Positions 9,759 to 18,083 of a stretch of 64,000 bases of DNA are shown here, in pieces (the first letter of the stretch is position 1; every line of letters starts with the position of its first letter). The translations under genes and the position numbers were made by a program. Below the pieces are notes generated by a model, which was not told where the DNA came from, did not search any database, and saw only the letters and a program-made list of their open reading frames with translations. Where the stretch lies: NCBI RefSeq assembly GCF_014196915.1, contig NZ_JACIEP010000009.1, forward strand, positions 1 through 64,000, read 5' to 3'. The DNA comes from Dysgonomonas hofstadii. Lineage in GTDB: Bacteria > Bacteroidota > Bacteroidia > Bacteroidales > Dysgonomonadaceae.

Positions 9759-12107
9759 ATGCAATCACTTTTAAATTATTTACCTAAGAAAACTTGGGTT
9801 TTATTCTTATGGCTATTTTGCCTGTTTTTGCTTCCTGCTGTATCCTATGCCCAGAATTATAAAATCAGCGGAACGGTTGTCGATTCAAAAACAAAAGAAA
9901 CGCTTATCGGAGTTCCTATTATAATAGAAAACCGCAATGGTAGTGGAGTATCGACAGATGAAGACGGGAAATACACTCTCACCCTTCCCAAAGGAGAATA
10001 TTCACTCAAAATAGACTACATAGGTTTCGAAAAAAAGCAGGTAAAAGTCTCCCTCAATGAAAATACAAACCTGAATATCGAACTGAAGCAAACGACTATC
10101 GGCCTGAGCGAAGTTGTAGTTTCGGCCGAACGCCCCGATGCCAATGTATCTGCCCCGCAAACGGGTATTGAACGGATGGAGATACAACAGATAAACAAGC
10201 TGCCGGTATTATTGGGCGAACGCGACATTATTAAAACCATACAACTGATGCCCGGTGTACAAGGCGCGGGCGAAGGAAGTTCGGGCTTCTACGTAAGGGG
10301 AGGAAGTGCTGACCAGAACCTTATCCTGCTCGATAATGTAGGGCTGTATAATGCATCGCATATGATGGGATTCTTCTCTACTTTCAACTCGGAAGTACTG
10401 CGCGATGTAACCCTGTATAAAGGGGCAATGCCTGCACAATACGGCGAACGGCTGGCTTCTATCCTCGATGTACAGCAACGCAATGGGGATAACCAGAAAT
10501 ACCATGTAGCCGGAGGTATCGGTCTTATTTCTTCCAACATTAATGTGGAAGGGCCTATACAAAAAGGGAAGTCTTCGTTCCTGATCGGCGGCAGACGTAC
10601 TTATGCCGATGCCATTGCACGCCTGTCGGGAGTAGAGGATGCGCAAAATGCTTACCTGTACTTCTACGACCTGAATATGAAACTGAACTTTGTCATTTCG
10701 GACAAAGACCAGATAACAGTCTCCGGATTTCTCGGTAAAGACCGCATGGTACTGAAAGACGCTGCCGAAGCCGAATGGGGAAACAAGTTCCTGACAACAA
10801 GTTGGAACCATACTTTCAATAACAAATGGACTTCGCGCACATCACTTTCCTACAACCAGTACGATTACTACATGGGAATGGAAATAGGAATGAACATGGA
10901 AGGAAAATCCAATATTAAGGATTATAGCTTCAAAGAAGAGCTTCTCTTCCAGCAAAATAAAAACAGCCAGTGGCGGTTTGGAATCAGTTCCACATATCAC
11001 AATCTGGCACCCGGAAATTATAAGCTTGACTCGGAACAGGAGAACTCTGTAGACCTGCATAAGCGCTATGCATCTGAAAACGCCGCCTACATTTCCCATC
11101 AGATAAAAATATCAGACAATCTTGAAGTTATTTACGGGCTTCGCGCCTCAGCTTTTATGGCCCTCGGCAAAGGAGAATATTATACATTGGATGACAACAA
11201 GAATGTGACCGATAGTACATGGTATAAATCGGGGAAAGTGGTAAAGACGTACATAAATCTTGAGCCACGCCTCTCGGCCGCATACAAACTGAACGACGCA
11301 TCTTCCATCAAAGCAGCTTATGCACGTACAGTACAAAATATGCACTTGCTGACCTATTCGGCGCAAGGTACGCCTTTCGACCGCTGGACAATGAGCTCCA
11401 ACAATGTAAAACCACAGATTGCAGACCAGGTATCACTCGGATATTTCCGTAACTTCAGTGATAACATGTTCGAATTCAGCATCGAAGGTTACTATAAGAA
11501 TATGAAAAACCAATTGGATTTTAAAGATGGTGCCGATATAGAAGGATATGATGTAATAGAATCTGAAATACTCTCGGGAAAAGGACGCGCATACGGAGTT
11601 GAATTGACTCTGAAAAAACGTCTGGGACGGTTTACCGGGTGGATAGGATATACACTTTCAAAGTCGGAAAGGAAAATAGATGGCATTAATGAAAACAAAT
11701 GGTACAACGCTTTTCAGGATCGCACACACGATATCTCTATTGTTGGAATGTACGAACTGAACCAAAAATGGTCTCTTTCGGCCGCGTGGGTATTTTATAC
11801 AGGAAATGCCATTACATACCCAAGCGCAAAATATCAGATAAACGGCAGGGATGTAATGTATTATGCTGAGAGAAACGGTTACCGGATGCCCAATTACCAC
11901 CGCCTCGACCTGGGGGCGACCTGCTTGTTGAAGAAAACTTCGAAATTTCACTCCGAGCTCGTTTTTGGACTATATAATGCTTACGGACGCGAAAATGCAT
12001 ATATGATCGAATTCCGTACCAATACGAAAGATTCGAGCAAAACGACCGCGTACCAATACTCGTTGTTTACATTTGTTCCATCTATTTCATGGAATTTCAA
12101 GTTCTAA
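9759..12107 (+). CDS. TonB-dependent outer-membrane receptor
   Basis: A 782-residue outer-membrane transporter. Residues 1-32 are a signal peptide. A carboxypeptidase-regulatory-like domain occupies about 36-118 (ISGTVVDSKTKETLIGVPI), a plug domain about 120-240 (with GFYVRGGSADQNLILLD), and the remainder is a 22-strand-type barrel ending in the aromatic WNFKF, the usual signal for barrel insertion. There is no STN domain, so it does not itself signal to FecR. It is not a SusC-type protein: it lacks the long SusC core and has no SusD partner. The gene downstream after 19 bases encodes a DUF4249 lipoprotein, the standard partner of this receptor class. The substrate is unknown; published family members with a DUF4249 partner give no single answer. 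Confidence 0.88.
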   Translation: MQSLLNYLPKKTWVLFLWLFCLFLLPAVSYAQNYKISGTVVDSKTKETLIGVPIIIENRNGSGVSTDEDGKYTLTLPKGEYSLKIDYIGFEKKQVKVSLNENTNLNIELKQTTIGLSEVVVSAERPDANVSAPQTGIERMEIQQINKLPVLLGERDIIKTIQLMPGVQGAGEGSSGFYVRGGSADQNLILLDNVGLYNASHMMGFFSTFNSEVLRDVTLYKGAMPAQYGERLASILDVQQRNGDNQKYHVAGGIGLISSNINVEGPIQKGKSSFLIGGRRTYADAIARLSGVEDAQNAYLYFYDLNMKLNFVISDKDQITVSGFLGKDRMVLKDAAEAEWGNKFLTTSWNHTFNNKWTSRTSLSYNQYDYYMGMEIGMNMEGKSNIKDYSFKEELLFQQNKNSQWRFGISSTYHNLAPGNYKLDSEQENSVDLHKRYASENAAYISHQIKISDNLEVIYGLRASAFMALGKGEYYTLDDNKNVTDSTWYKSGKVVKTYINLEPRLSAAYKLNDASSIKAAYARTVQNMHLLTYSAQGTPFDRWTMSSNNVKPQIADQVSLGYFRNFSDNMFEFSIEGYYKNMKNQLDFKDGADIEGYDVIESEILSGKGRAYGVELTLKKRLGRFTGWIGYTLSKSERKIDGINENKWYNAFQDRTHDISIVGMYELNQKWSLSAAWVFYTGNAITYPSAKYQINGRDVMYYAERNGYRMPNYHRLDLGATCLLKKTSKFHSELVFGLYNAYGRENAYMIEFRTNTKDSSKTTAYQYSLFTFVPSISWNFKF

Positions 12108-12126
12108 CACTCTAAAGTAAGATTAT

Positions 12127-12936
12127 ATGAAAAAGCTAAAGATTAAATATACAGCAATACTCTTTACCCTGACATTATTATTCACTATCAGTTCGTGCGA
12201 AAAAGAAATAGATGTAGACCTCCGTTCCATCACCCCACGAATACAAATAGAAGGTATTGTAAAGCAAGACCAGCTTGCTACAGTAAGGGTAAGCCAGACA
12301 CTCGATTTCAATGACAATAGTGGTTATCCTTTCCTCGAAGGAGCTATTGTAAGAATATCGGACGATGCCGGAAACTCCGAAACCCTGTTGCAAAACAGTA
12401 CAGGATGGTATGTTGCAGAGAATATAAAAGGAGAGATCGGGCGCACTTACACTTTATCTGTAACATACGAAGAAAATGAATATACAGCTACCTCGAAAAT
12501 ACCACCATTGGTGAAGCTGGATTCTCTAACAATGTACAAGGCTCCTATCATGGACTATGCCATACCGATGATTCATTACACCGACCCTAAAGGCGAGGCC
12601 AATCAGTATTACCGCGCTCTTGTTTATATCAACGGAGAACAGTTACCTGATATGTGGGAACAAGTGTATAGTTGCGAATTTACGGATGGCAGCCCTATGC
12701 ACGATCCTTTGGCTGTATTTACCAATGACAACGATAATGACCCTATAAAAAAAGGAGACGAAATACTGATAGAGTTCCAATGTATTGACAAGGGAGTATA
12801 TACCTTCTTCGATACACTGAGCAAGATTGAAGATAAAAAGACCAATCCTATATCGAATATATCGGGAGGCGCCCTCGGTTATTTCTGCGCTTCCACCGTC
12901 GATCAGATGACTATTATAGCCGACTGGGTAGATTAG
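12127..12936 (+). CDS. DUF4249 domain lipoprotein
   Basis: A 269-residue lipoprotein. The N-terminal signal ends in a lipobox-like ISSC, with Cys near residue 24, followed by acidic residues. The body matches the DUF4249 family by its overall form: an N-terminal beta-sandwich (TPRIQIEGIVKQDQLATVRV), then an Ig-like middle (GRTYTLSVTYEENEYTATSKIP) and a C-terminal segment ending in SNISGGALGYF. DUF4249 proteins are found almost only in Bacteroidetes next to TonB receptors and are thought to act as surface or periplasmic accessory lipoproteins. It is 19 bases after the receptor gene and is followed by a strong terminator, so the two form a bicistronic unit. Confidence 0.85.
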   Translation: MKKLKIKYTAILFTLTLLFTISSCEKEIDVDLRSITPRIQIEGIVKQDQLATVRVSQTLDFNDNSGYPFLEGAIVRISDDAGNSETLLQNSTGWYVAENIKGEIGRTYTLSVTYEENEYTATSKIPPLVKLDSLTMYKAPIMDYAIPMIHYTDPKGEANQYYRALVYINGEQLPDMWEQVYSCEFTDGSPMHDPLAVFTNDNDNDPIKKGDEILIEFQCIDKGVYTFFDTLSKIEDKKTNPISNISGGALGYFCASTVDQMTIIADWVD

Positions 12937-12972
12937 TAAAATTATCAATTAATGATGAACATAAAGACATTT

Positions 12973-13009
12973 AGAGGTTTACAGTAGATTGTAAACCTCT
13001 TTGTTTTTG
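12973..13009 (+). terminator. Rho-independent terminator of the TonB/DUF4249 unit
   Basis: A perfect 11-bp stem AGAGGTTTACA (12973-12983) / TGTAAACCTCT (12990-13000) with loop GTAGAT, followed by TTGTTTTT. It lies 37 bases after the DUF4249 stop. Confidence 0.9.
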
Positions 13010-13094
13010 ATGTATTTCGTAGAAGGCAAATATAGACACTATCCTAAAACCTGAGTAATTTTAGTTTACTGATTATTTCCGGTAATTCTTTTTA

Positions 13095-15152
13095 TTACTT
13101 ATCACCGGCTATAGCCGGCTGCTTATAGTTGCTAAGCCCTCTGTCCAGAAAATCAAGATATTTACTTATGTCTTCATCGAAAGCATAAGAAGACCCTATA
13201 GGTTTACCATTTCCGTCCAACAACACATAATATGGTTGCGAGTTTGTTCCAAACTTATGTCTTTGCAAATAACTCCATTTATCTCCTATCGTTTTCAATT
13301 TGTTTGTTTTTCCGTTTTCCTCAACTTCTATGATCTCCGGCAGTTTCTTTTTATCGTCTACCATCAACGTAATAAGTACATAATCATTTTCCAGTTTTTG
13401 CTTGATCCTCGGATCTGTCCATACAGACGCTTCCATCTTACGGCAATTTACACATCCATAACCCGAAAAATCAATCATAACCGGTTTGCCGTTTTTCCGG
13501 GCATAATCCATACCGGCCTCGTAATCATCGAATTTGGCATGTACCTCTCCTTTATACAGACTGAAATCCTGTGTAAACAAAGGAGGAGAGAACGCGCTGA
13601 TCGCTTTTAACGGAGCTCCCCACAAACCGGGTATCATATAAATGGCGAAAGCGAAAGATATAATAGCCATGAATAGACGTGGAACAGAAACATGCGGCAA
13701 TTCACTATCGTGAGGTAATTTAAGTTTGCCCAGCAGATAAACTCCAAGTAAAACGAAAATCACAATCCACAACACAAGGAACACCTCCCGGTCGAGTATC
13801 CCCCATCCGTAAGCAAGATCGGCAACCGACAAAAACTTCAGAGCCAATGCCAGTTCTAAGAAACCAAGGACAACTTTTACTGAATTGAGCCATCCGCCCG
13901 ATTTAGGCATACTTTCGAGCCAGGAAGGAAATATAGCAAATAATGAAAACGGGATAGCCAGTGCTATGGCAAAGCCAAACATTCCTACAGCCGGTGCTAT
14001 AATAGACCCCGAACCGGCGGCCTGTACAAGCAAGGTTCCAATGATAGGGCCAGTACAAGAGAAAGATACTAAAGCCAGCGTAAAAGCCATAAAGAAAATA
14101 CTGATAATACCGGTGGTAGAATCGGCTTTCTGATCCATCTTATTTGTCCAGGAGGATGGCAACACCATCTCGAACGCTCCGAAAAACGAGATTGCAAATA
14201 TGACCAGCAGGGCAAAGAAGATAAGGTTGAAAAGAGCGCTGGTAGACAAGTCATTCAAAGCACTTGCTCCAAATATTCCCGTGATGAGAAGACCTAGTGT
14301 TACATAAATGATAATAATTCCGAGACCATATGTCACAGCATCTCTTATGGCCATCTTACGGCTCTTTTTATTACGTTTGAGAAAGAAACTGACAGTCATA
14401 GGTATCATTGGCCAAACACATGGTGTAAGCAGTGCAATTAATCCACCTCCGAACCCACCAAGAAATATCCATAGAATCGACATATCGGATGTGTCGCCGG
14501 CCGCTCCATAAGCTCGTACTTCTTCTATAACGGGTTGCCAAAGATCAGCATTTGTATTATTGTCGACAGGAGCCGGAGGCACCTGTGCAAGAGAATCTGT
14601 TACAGAATAAGGTTCTTTCAGAGTATTGTTCCGAACCGGCTCTGCCTCTGCTATATCCGCTTTCTTTTCTGCTGCGACAACAAAAGTCGAAGGAAGATCT
14701 TTAGTATTATAACTGAAATCTATTTTGACAGGAATACATTGTCCATCAACTTCACTACATACCTGTCCGCGCAAATCGCCTTCGAGCACAAAAGCTGCCT
14801 TGTCGGTAATTTTAAATTGCTGGACAAAAGTAGCCTGGTTCTCGTAATAGCCGTATTCCATCTCAAATATTTCGTCATACTTGGTCTTGAGCTTAGAGTT
14901 GACAGCCTTAAAACTGCCTGCTTTTGATGCGCCATTAAGTTTATCTATGGACAGGGTTGTAGGCAGGGGCCCGCCATCAGGTATATTTATAGAGAAAACA
15001 TGCCAGGTAGGGTTTATCTTGACAGTTGCGGCCAGTTCTACTTCACCATTTCCCTTGTCTGCGAGCGTCATAGTCCATTGGGCAGGTTCCTGCGACAAGA
15101 GAGATGTCTGATTTAAAATCAGAAGCGATAAAATTATTAATATCTTTTTCAT
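13095..15152 (-). CDS. dsbD: Thiol:disulfide interchange protein DsbD
   Basis: A 685-residue inner-membrane electron carrier that moves reducing power from cytoplasmic thioredoxin to periplasmic thiol proteins. After a signal peptide, an N-terminal periplasmic domain (about 20-160) has its Cys pair in VCSEVDGQC. A membrane domain of about eight helices follows (about 225-510) with the two redox cysteines in LTPCVWPMIPM and FSCTGPIIG. A C-terminal thioredoxin domain has the active site GCVNCRKME near residue 562. All three Cys pairs are present, so the relay looks complete. It lies 7 bases after the aspartic-protease gene on the same strand, and just beyond the TlpA-type gene of the SusCD locus, whose thioredoxin it could keep reduced. 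Confidence 0.92.
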   Translation of the reverse strand: MKKILIILSLLILNQTSLLSQEPAQWTMTLADKGNGEVELAATVKINPTWHVFSINIPDGGPLPTTLSIDKLNGASKAGSFKAVNSKLKTKYDEIFEMEYGYYENQATFVQQFKITDKAAFVLEGDLRGQVCSEVDGQCIPVKIDFSYNTKDLPSTFVVAAEKKADIAEAEPVRNNTLKEPYSVTDSLAQVPPAPVDNNTNADLWQPVIEEVRAYGAAGDTSDMSILWIFLGGFGGGLIALLTPCVWPMIPMTVSFFLKRNKKSRKMAIRDAVTYGLGIIIIYVTLGLLITGIFGASALNDLSTSALFNLIFFALLVIFAISFFGAFEMVLPSSWTNKMDQKADSTTGIISIFFMAFTLALVSFSCTGPIIGTLLVQAAGSGSIIAPAVGMFGFAIALAIPFSLFAIFPSWLESMPKSGGWLNSVKVVLGFLELALALKFLSVADLAYGWGILDREVFLVLWIVIFVLLGVYLLGKLKLPHDSELPHVSVPRLFMAIISFAFAIYMIPGLWGAPLKAISAFSPPLFTQDFSLYKGEVHAKFDDYEAGMDYARKNGKPVMIDFSGYGCVNCRKMEASVWTDPRIKQKLENDYVLITLMVDDKKKLPEIIEVEENGKTNKLKTIGDKWSYLQRHKFGTNSQPYYVLLDGNGKPIGSSYAFDEDISKYLDFLDRGLSNYKQPAIAGDK

Positions 15153-15159
15153 ACTTAGT

Positions 15160-16419
15160 TTAAGGCAATTTACGTGGTACCAAATGAATTTCCCTCTCTA
15201 ATAAGTTTATTGTTATATTATATTTGTTGAAAAACTGTATCCCTATGGAACCATCTGGTGTATTTATATCCGTCGATTCCCTACTCCCTGATGCCTGAAG
15301 GGTAACAGGCATATCAGTCTGTATGATTCCATTTTCCAGATCGAATTCTGCTGCTTTTCCATAGTATACCGGTGTTGTATGGCCCAGGCTTGTCGTTGCA
15401 CCTTCCGATTCCGGTTTAAATCCGGAGAGAAGTAACCTGTTCTTCCTGACAAAGCGGGAAAATGCTATTAAATGGTAATTCGCACCTGTATCAACAACGA
15501 AATTCCCTGCAACTTCTTTTTTTCCTGTTAAGTTCAGTACTCCGGATACCATGATAAGGCCGTTAGGCATACTGACTCTTATTGTTCTGCCACTATCTGT
15601 ATGTTTGATATCCCCAAAAGAGTAGAAATGTATTAGTTTTTTATCAAAATCTATCTGGGTAATAAATTGTTTGATTAAATTCAGGCCGATGATACCATCC
15701 GTATTATTTCTCACATGTTCAAATATTGCGATATTCTGATTGGTTAAGGTAATGGAGTCTGACAAACAAACGGTGTTTCCGGATGAGATTTCCACTTGCT
15801 GTTTTCCTCCGACGACATTTGCTGTTTGAACGTGATTTATCTTCAGATTCAACGAATCAGCCAATCCCTTTCTTATTGCCATTCCATCGGCTCCGGTATC
15901 GAGCAGGAATAAAAGCGGGCGGCTCACTCCGTTCAGGCTTAATTGTAATATAATAGATTCGTCACTTTCTGTAAAAGGTATAGTTCCTATCAGCCGGGAT
16001 TCCCGGTAACGGCTGTGACCAAACAAATTGTCGAAACGATCGATAAATACAATTCTAGTATTAGGATCGAAAGCAATGATACTCTCATACACCTTATTGT
16101 TCTGCATAACAAATTTTGCAGTTGCCAATATGATAGCCGGGTCTTTTTCTGTTTGATTATTTTCAGATATAAATTCTATGGATTCAAAATTCTGATTTTT
16201 TAATATAATATCCAATAAACTATATGCTCCCGGGCCGGAGTAAGTACTGATAGAGAAATCAGGAGCAGTAATTTTCTTTACCAGACTGATATCTTTTTTC
16301 TTTAATGCGATGCTCAATGTATCAAGAGAAGACTTGATTTTTTCCCCGAAAGACTGGCTGTATAAGAAAGCCGGAGAAATAACAAGCAATAATATTATTA
16401 TTAACTTATTCTTTTTCAT
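15160..16419 (-). CDS. Exported two-lobe retropepsin-like aspartic protease
   Basis: A 419-residue exported protein. Residues 1-22 are a signal peptide. Two catalytic-type DTG motifs are visible: FLLDTGADG at about 174-176 and FVVDTGANY at about 310-312. Each is followed by a hydrophobic-hydrophobic-Gly-type flap segment (DGIIGLNLI near 241). The two motifs in one chain suggest a single-chain, pseudo-dimeric pepsin-like fold rather than the dimer of viral retropepsins. The N-terminal 150 residues form a separate NTF2-like or regulatory region that I cannot name. It is transcribed just ahead of dsbD with a 7-base gap. The substrate is unknown. Exported aspartic proteases are common in Bacteroidetes but poorly characterised. 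Confidence 0.8.
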   Translation of the reverse strand: MKKNKLIIILLLVISPAFLYSQSFGEKIKSSLDTLSIALKKKDISLVKKITAPDFSISTYSGPGAYSLLDIILKNQNFESIEFISENNQTEKDPAIILATAKFVMQNNKVYESIIAFDPNTRIVFIDRFDNLFGHSRYRESRLIGTIPFTESDESIILQLSLNGVSRPLLFLLDTGADGMAIRKGLADSLNLKINHVQTANVVGGKQQVEISSGNTVCLSDSITLTNQNIAIFEHVRNNTDGIIGLNLIKQFITQIDFDKKLIHFYSFGDIKHTDSGRTIRVSMPNGLIMVSGVLNLTGKKEVAGNFVVDTGANYHLIAFSRFVRKNRLLLSGFKPESEGATTSLGHTTPVYYGKAAEFDLENGIIQTDMPVTLQASGSRESTDINTPDGSIGIQFFNKYNITINLLEREIHLVPRKLP

Positions 16420-16462
16420 TCTGAAACAGATTTTTTAAGAAAACGCTTGTTCAAAATATCAA

Positions 16463-16503
16463 AGAAAAGGGGGGCTTGTTACTGTTCAAACAGTATCCCC
16501 CCT
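16463..16503 (-). terminator. Terminator after the TlpA-type gene
   Basis: A GGGGGG (16469-16474) / CCCCCC (16497-16502) outer stem encloses an ACTGT/ACAGT inner stem. Read on the minus strand it is followed by a T-rich run. It lies about 60 bases after the TlpA-type stop and separates the SusCD locus from the protease-dsbD pair. Confidence 0.7.
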
Positions 16504-16559
16504 ATTCCAGAGTGTTGTTTATATAAAAGAGATGAAGATAACTTCTCCTGATGAAGAAA

Positions 16560-17978
16560 TTATTTTTTTATGGCGTCATCCAAAATCTTTTTAATTTCGG
16601 CGGAAGAAGGACGCGGAGCATCTGCAAAAAGAAGCTTACCATCCTTTCCTACAAGAATAAATCGTGGAATCGATTTTATGCTATATAAAGACATCAGTTC
16701 TTTGTTTGCATTGTCTCCTGCAAAAATCTGAATGCCTGGAAGTTGTTCCTTATCCAGAAAGTTTTTCCATTTTTGAATATCTTTGGATATATCGATATTT
16801 ACTCCCATAAAAACAATGTCATTGTTCCCATGGTAACCGGCCTCCAGCTCTTTAAGGTGTGGAAATTCTTTTTTACAAGGTCCGCACCAGGTAGCCCAAA
16901 CATCAATATATACTACTTTCCCTTTGAAATCGGATAATGCTATTTCTTTTCCGTTTATATCCGGAAATTTAAAATCTATGGCATCTGTTCCGACGGCATT
17001 CTTGTTTAACGATGCTTCAAATGCATTCCAGCGTTTCTTCTGACTCTCTGTAACAAGATATTTTTCATATTTTTTCTTATAATCAGAGAATCCTACAGCA
17101 CTTTTGTTCGCTCTTGCGTATTTCAAAGTCAACTCGCCTTTTAGTTCCGGGTTTAATATTTGATTATCATCCGGCCCGCCAAACAAAAATGCAGCCGGAT
17201 CTGACATCCTGGCAGTTTTATCTTCGTTCGATAAGCTCTCATTCAGCCTTACAGATGCCATATATGTGTTGGATAGTAAGTTTATGCCTTCCGGATAATC
17301 CATCAAAAAATTGTCTTTGCTAAAATCAGTCGCGTTAATATTCCTATAATAGTCTGGATAGTCTTCTCCTTGCGGATGAGCCGTCCGGGGAGTCATTATA
17401 AAGTTCATCGCTAAAAACAGGATATCACACTTTTTGTACTTTTCAAAAGAATCATTAAATACAGCATTACCTGTTTTAGTGACAGGATATTCCTTCAATG
17501 CTTCCAATTTTTCCTCAAATAAGGGAAAGAAATCCACATAGGTACTTCTATTTTTTGTCGCTAAATAATAGACAGACTTCTCTTCAATCGGAAATTTGAA
17601 TTTTTGCCAGCGAGCGATTTCTTCATTCTCGGGAGTGTTGGTATTACCTACCAATTCGTAGCTGTAGTCTGCTGTCATTTTTACATTCAGTTGATCTCCC
17701 GGTTTGAAATAGAATGCATATCTGTTTCTAGGGCCGGAAGCTGCCAAACCTATCACGTAATATCCTTCTTTTTCAGGAAGAAACGCAAAAGTAAACCTCT
17801 TGTCTTCGGTTACCTTAGTAGATGCAATCTGGTTTAGCTCACCTCTGTTTATTTTAAATAGCTTTATTTCGCCGGGATTTTGTCGATCCCATTCTCCATT
17901 GATAATGGATGCGCCCTGGGCAAAAAGGCTACTGCTGCATAAAGACAGGAGCAGTAATGCGATAATTATTTTTTTCAT
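16560..17978 (-). CDS. TlpA-type periplasmic thiol-disulfide oxidoreductase
   Basis: A 472-residue exported protein. A signal peptide covers about 1-21. The N-terminal 320 residues form a family-specific beta-rich and helical region with a DUF4369-like start. The C-terminal 140 residues are an AhpC/TSA-redoxin fold of the TlpA/ResA type with the active site WATWCGPCKKEF near residues 365-368 and the cis-Pro loop SIKSIPRF. It would reduce or oxidise disulfides in the periplasm. It is the last gene of the sigma-FecR-SusC-SusD-DUF4843-PKD string, 105 bases after the PKD-like gene with a strong hairpin between. Together with DsbD nearby it suggests that the imported cargo, or the uptake machine itself, has a disulfide step. 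Confidence 0.88.
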   Translation of the reverse strand: MKKIIIALLLLSLCSSSLFAQGASIINGEWDRQNPGEIKLFKINRGELNQIASTKVTEDKRFTFAFLPEKEGYYVIGLAASGPRNRYAFYFKPGDQLNVKMTADYSYELVGNTNTPENEEIARWQKFKFPIEEKSVYYLATKNRSTYVDFFPLFEEKLEALKEYPVTKTGNAVFNDSFEKYKKCDILFLAMNFIMTPRTAHPQGEDYPDYYRNINATDFSKDNFLMDYPEGINLLSNTYMASVRLNESLSNEDKTARMSDPAAFLFGGPDDNQILNPELKGELTLKYARANKSAVGFSDYKKKYEKYLVTESQKKRWNAFEASLNKNAVGTDAIDFKFPDINGKEIALSDFKGKVVYIDVWATWCGPCKKEFPHLKELEAGYHGNNDIVFMGVNIDISKDIQKWKNFLDKEQLPGIQIFAGDNANKELMSLYSIKSIPRFILVGKDGKLLFADAPRPSSAEIKKILDDAIKK

Positions 17979-17993
17979 TTTTGTCGTTTTGTA

Positions 17994-18030
17994 AATATTC
18001 TCTGCAAATTGTTCTTTTGCAGAGAATATT
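17994..18030. repeat. 15-bp perfect hairpin between PKD-like and TlpA-type genes
   Basis: Left arm 17994-18008 and right arm 18016-18030 are perfect reverse complements (AATATTCTCTGCAAA on the left) around a 7-base loop. On the minus strand the hairpin is not followed by a solid T run, so it may act as a partial terminator or an RNA-stability element that lets TlpA be expressed at a different level from the genes before it. Confidence 0.75.
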
Positions 18031-18083
18031 CTGAAAATTTTTGGTATTATAAATATCTTAAATATTGTACTCCTTTCAGTAAA

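Noticed and set aside
10209-10811. Antisense frame of 200 codons opposite the TonB receptor
   Set aside because: Shadow frame with no recognisable domain.
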